A stretch of 11,048 bases of DNA from positions 1 to 11,048 of the forward strand of contig JAAMXP010002525.1 in the NCBI GenBank assembly GCA_019693395.1, given 5' to 3'. This document shows positions 8,707 to 11,048 of the stretch, piece by piece (the stretch's first letter is position 1; each line of letters opens with the position of its first letter). Origin of the DNA: Ettlia oleoabundans. Lineage: Eukaryota > Chlorophyta > Chlorophyceae > Chlamydomonadales. A program made the position numbers and the translations under genes. The notes under the pieces were generated by a model. It was not told where the DNA came from. It saw only the letters and a program-made list of their open reading frames with translations, and searched no databases.

Positions 8707-10282
8707 TCAGGGCAGCTGCAGCTGCACCCCCTGGAACGTCCCCGCTATAGCCGAGGTGCCCGCGCCTGCAAAACCGGTGGCCACCACTGGCCCTCCCTGA
8801 AAGTCAAACTGGCCCTGCACACCCCCTGCATCGTCAAACTGCACTTGAAGGAAACCAGCCAGCACCCTGTGGATGCCTGCCAGCAGGCCTGAGCGCACAA
8901 GGTACTGATTCCATGCATCGAGGGCTTGCACCCCTGAACTGATGCCCGTGCTGGTGTCCATGACAAAGCTGGCTCCTCCAGGAATGGGCTGCATGTCTAG
9001 GTGAAGGGAGCAGACCTTTGTTTACGACCTGCTACTGAAAGAATGCGTGCAATAGCCGGCCAGCCCAATGCACACCACGCGCGCGTATCCTCCCACGACC
9101 CCACCCCACCCCACCCCATGCGATACCGCCTGGATGCTTGCTGGCCTTGCTTGCCTCTGTGAAGCAGTAGTCAATGAGGCTGCCAAAGCTGGTGGGTGAA
9201 TAGCCGCGGCCCAGCACATCAGAGATAGCGCCATGCACGCCCGCGTTTGATGCCCAATCCAAAGCACCCGCAGTGCTGGCGACGGCTACTGAAGAGGTTC
9301 CCGAGCCACCCAAAATAGTAATGCCCACATCAAAGGGGTTCACGCCATTGCCTGCAGGCATGAAACCCCTCCAATGGAGCATTTCAGAAGATGTCGCTCT
9401 TTCCGTTGGCCGGCCGCAAAGGCGGATGCGGGGGAAAAAAAAACGCCTGGAGTTGTCGCAGGCTGAATAGGTGGCGCAAGGAATTGCTGTGGAAAACGAC
9501 CGATATGATAACCAAATTTGCATCTCATACCGTTGGCATCAAAAGGGTCAAGCGTGTTGGTTACGAACAGGAACCCGGGCAGCTGGAAGTTCTCACTGGG
9601 ACTGCGTTGCAGGCAGGCTCGGGTAAAGTGGAGCAGACGAACACAGGCATCCATGAGCACCATGCACAGCACGTGACGCAAAGCTGCAAGCAGGCACAGC
9701 ATCAGTTACATCCCAAGTTCTGCTCCTAGGCACACCTAAAAGTGGGATTGTTCTCAAGGAAATTGGCATTTCCAAAGTATGTGGTGCCGGCGACAGAGAT
9801 TTCGTATACCGTCAGGCTCTCCACAGCACGATGGGTCACGTAAGGGTGCGGCTCTCCGCCGCTGGCAGCAACTTCCTGCACAATGGGACACACGAACTTT
9901 TAGGAGGAGCAGCGCAGGGCAGCACGGCTTTGAACCCTTCTTCTCAGGTCGTTGGCAGTGCTGGGAGGAAGCAGTTGGCCAGAGCAGGCAACCCATGCAG
10001 TGCCATGGTCGTCGATGAGTGCGCAGTCCAGCACAGGTTGTACCTGCATCCCAGCACCCAACCGACCACATAAACCTCCGTTCTGCGAACCGCAAACCCC
10101 CTAACCATGGCACCACTTCGGACCTTGGGTTCGCTCTGAGGAGGTGATGCCGTGGCCTCCAGGTCCTCCCATGCTGCACTGGCCCTTGGGGCGGCATCAA
10201 AGGCAGTGCGTGCTTTTGACATCACCAGCAGAGTGCATGCAAGCAGAGCAGAAAAACGCCTAGTGGTCCACCTAGTTGTCAT
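8707..10282 (-). CDS. Predicted secreted protein of unknown family, six exons
   Basis: Minus-strand exons in coding order: 10282-10106, 10043-9936, 9875-9736, 9601-9531, 9351-9155, 8988-8707 (TGA at 8709-8707). They total 975 nt, 324 residues plus stop, and all phases join (0, 0, 2, 1, 0). The N-terminus has basic residues then a hydrophobic core (SALLACTLLV, residues 11-20), a likely signal peptide. The rest is rich in Gly, Ala, Ser, Val and Thr with alternating hydrophobic segments: VLDCALIDDHGTAWVAC, LTVYEISVAGTTYFGNANF, LPGFLFVTNTLDPFDANGNG, FDVGITILGGSG, GYSPTSFGSLIDYCF and GQFDFQGGPVVATG. This suggests a compact beta-rich extracellular or lumenal protein. No catalytic motif or transmembrane helix is seen. 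I do not recognise the family. Least certain are exon 2 (donor AGG|gttcaa is weak) and the last intron, where phase favours a GC donor (GAG|gcaagc); a GT donor further in would add about 15 residues. Exons 4, 5 and 6 are the best supported. Confidence 0.68.
9099..9117 (-). repeat. Four G4 tracts on coding strand inside last intron
   Basis: The minus strand reads four runs of four G separated by single T. It lies about 37 nt inside the proposed last intron of the secreted-protein gene, downstream of its unusual donor. The pattern fits the G-quadruplex consensus and resembles intronic G-run splicing enhancers; either role is inference. Confidence 0.6.
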
Positions 10283-11048
10283 TTGGCCTCGCTGTGAATT
10301 GCAAGCAGAGGGCAGTCTCTTTGAGCTTTATTGATTAGGGTGTTGCCTTGGCACTACGAACATAGGAAATTTTGCACACTTTTCTGACACTTCTCGCTGA
10401 CTTCTCCCAAGCACCTTCTCCAAGAGCACTCAGAGCTCCACGTCATCCTCGTGTTGCCCGCGGGTTGGAAAGCCCGCCGATACATCGGCTCGCGTGGCGT
10501 TACGGAGGCTCAAAAGCTCTAACGGGAGGTAGCCTGACATGCCAAAATTAACGCACCGACTACTGCCTTATGGGATCATTTGGGATTGAGGATGTGAATG
10601 GGTGTGGACAGGGTGTACACATGGGTGTCGGGAGGGATGGGAAGAGTGGTAACGCGTGGGAGAAGTTCAGATGAACAAGGTCAGGCAGCCACAACCGTCC
10701 CTAGTTAGCGCTGTCTGTGTGTCTGTCTGTCTGTTACGCCCATAGCGCTGTTCGTCACTATCCCTACCTACCCTAGGCCCAAGGACCTTCATGGAGCGTC
10801 CTAGAAGCAGGCAGTGGCAGTATAGGTATGGGAGGTTATTGGATTGAGAAAGGCCGGGGGAGCCAGAATTACACAGCGCTAGGACACTCGTAGGCCATCA
10901 CAATACAGTAGTGAAGTAAGGGGGCGGTTGATTCGAGGTAAGGAGAAAAAGGTGACTGATCATTGCAATGATGCAGCAGTTGTCACAGCTGGTCTGTCAG
11001 CAACAAAGGAGGACTTGATATGTTCTCTGCTTCTGCTTAGTAGGAGGG
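10283..11048. other. Intergenic region upstream of the minus-strand gene
   Basis: About 770 bp. The left end should hold the promoter and 5' UTR of the minus-strand secreted-protein gene. I see no exon with recognisable motifs, no RNA gene, and no tRNA-like box pair. Short CCTA repeats occur near 10763-10777 but are not a telomeric array. Confidence 0.5.
10711..10734. repeat. (GTCT)n microsatellite
   Basis: Short imperfect tandem of CTGT/GTCT units, about 24 bp, within the intergenic stretch at the right end. Confidence 0.7.

Noticed and set aside
9032..9523. Minus-strand open frame taken as a single gene
   Set aside because: It is exon 5 of the secreted-protein gene plus intron read-through on both sides; phases fit better with neighbouring exons.
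10763..10777. CCTA repeats resembling telomeric sequence
   Set aside because: Only a few imperfect units, not an array of CCCTAAA.

Overview
This window looks like nuclear DNA of an intron-dense green alga (Chlorophyta, plausibly Trebouxiophyceae). Coding information lies in many short exons separated by GT-AG introns of roughly 100-400 bp, base composition is moderately GC-rich, and the gene families fit an algal genome. No open frame spans a whole gene, so the models below were built by hand from splice sites, codon phase and family motifs. Genus is not determinable from sequence alone.

Layout, left to right. (1) 1-1118, plus strand: the last four visible exons of a tyrosine recombinase/phage-integrase-type protein, with the HxxR box, second His and nucleophile Tyr in order; the 5' part lies outside the window. 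(2) 1119-1963: no gene seen. (3) 1964-5445, plus strand: a complete 13-exon gene for a 421-residue saccharopine-dehydrogenase-like oxidoreductase (SCCPDH family). All phases join and the spliced length is an exact multiple of three. (4) 5446-6014: intergenic. (5) 6015-8467, plus strand: a decayed receptor-kinase-like gene with a signal peptide, an RCC1-like repeat and then a TKL/RAF-like kinase domain lacking its ATP-binding N-lobe. It has three frameshifts and substitutions at catalytic motifs, so I call it a pseudogene. An AATAAA follows at 8495. (6) 8707-10282, minus strand: a six-exon gene for a predicted 324-residue secreted protein of a family I do not recognise; its last intron probably has a GC-AG donor and a G-tract. 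(7) 10283-11048: no gene seen, one short microsatellite.

The genes do not look like a pathway or operon; this is an ordinary eukaryotic mosaic. The most interesting items are the kinase pseudogene, which shows how an RCC1-repeat receptor kinase has been broken, the unrecognised secreted protein, and the intron-containing tyrosine recombinase. I see no convincing new multi-gene system.
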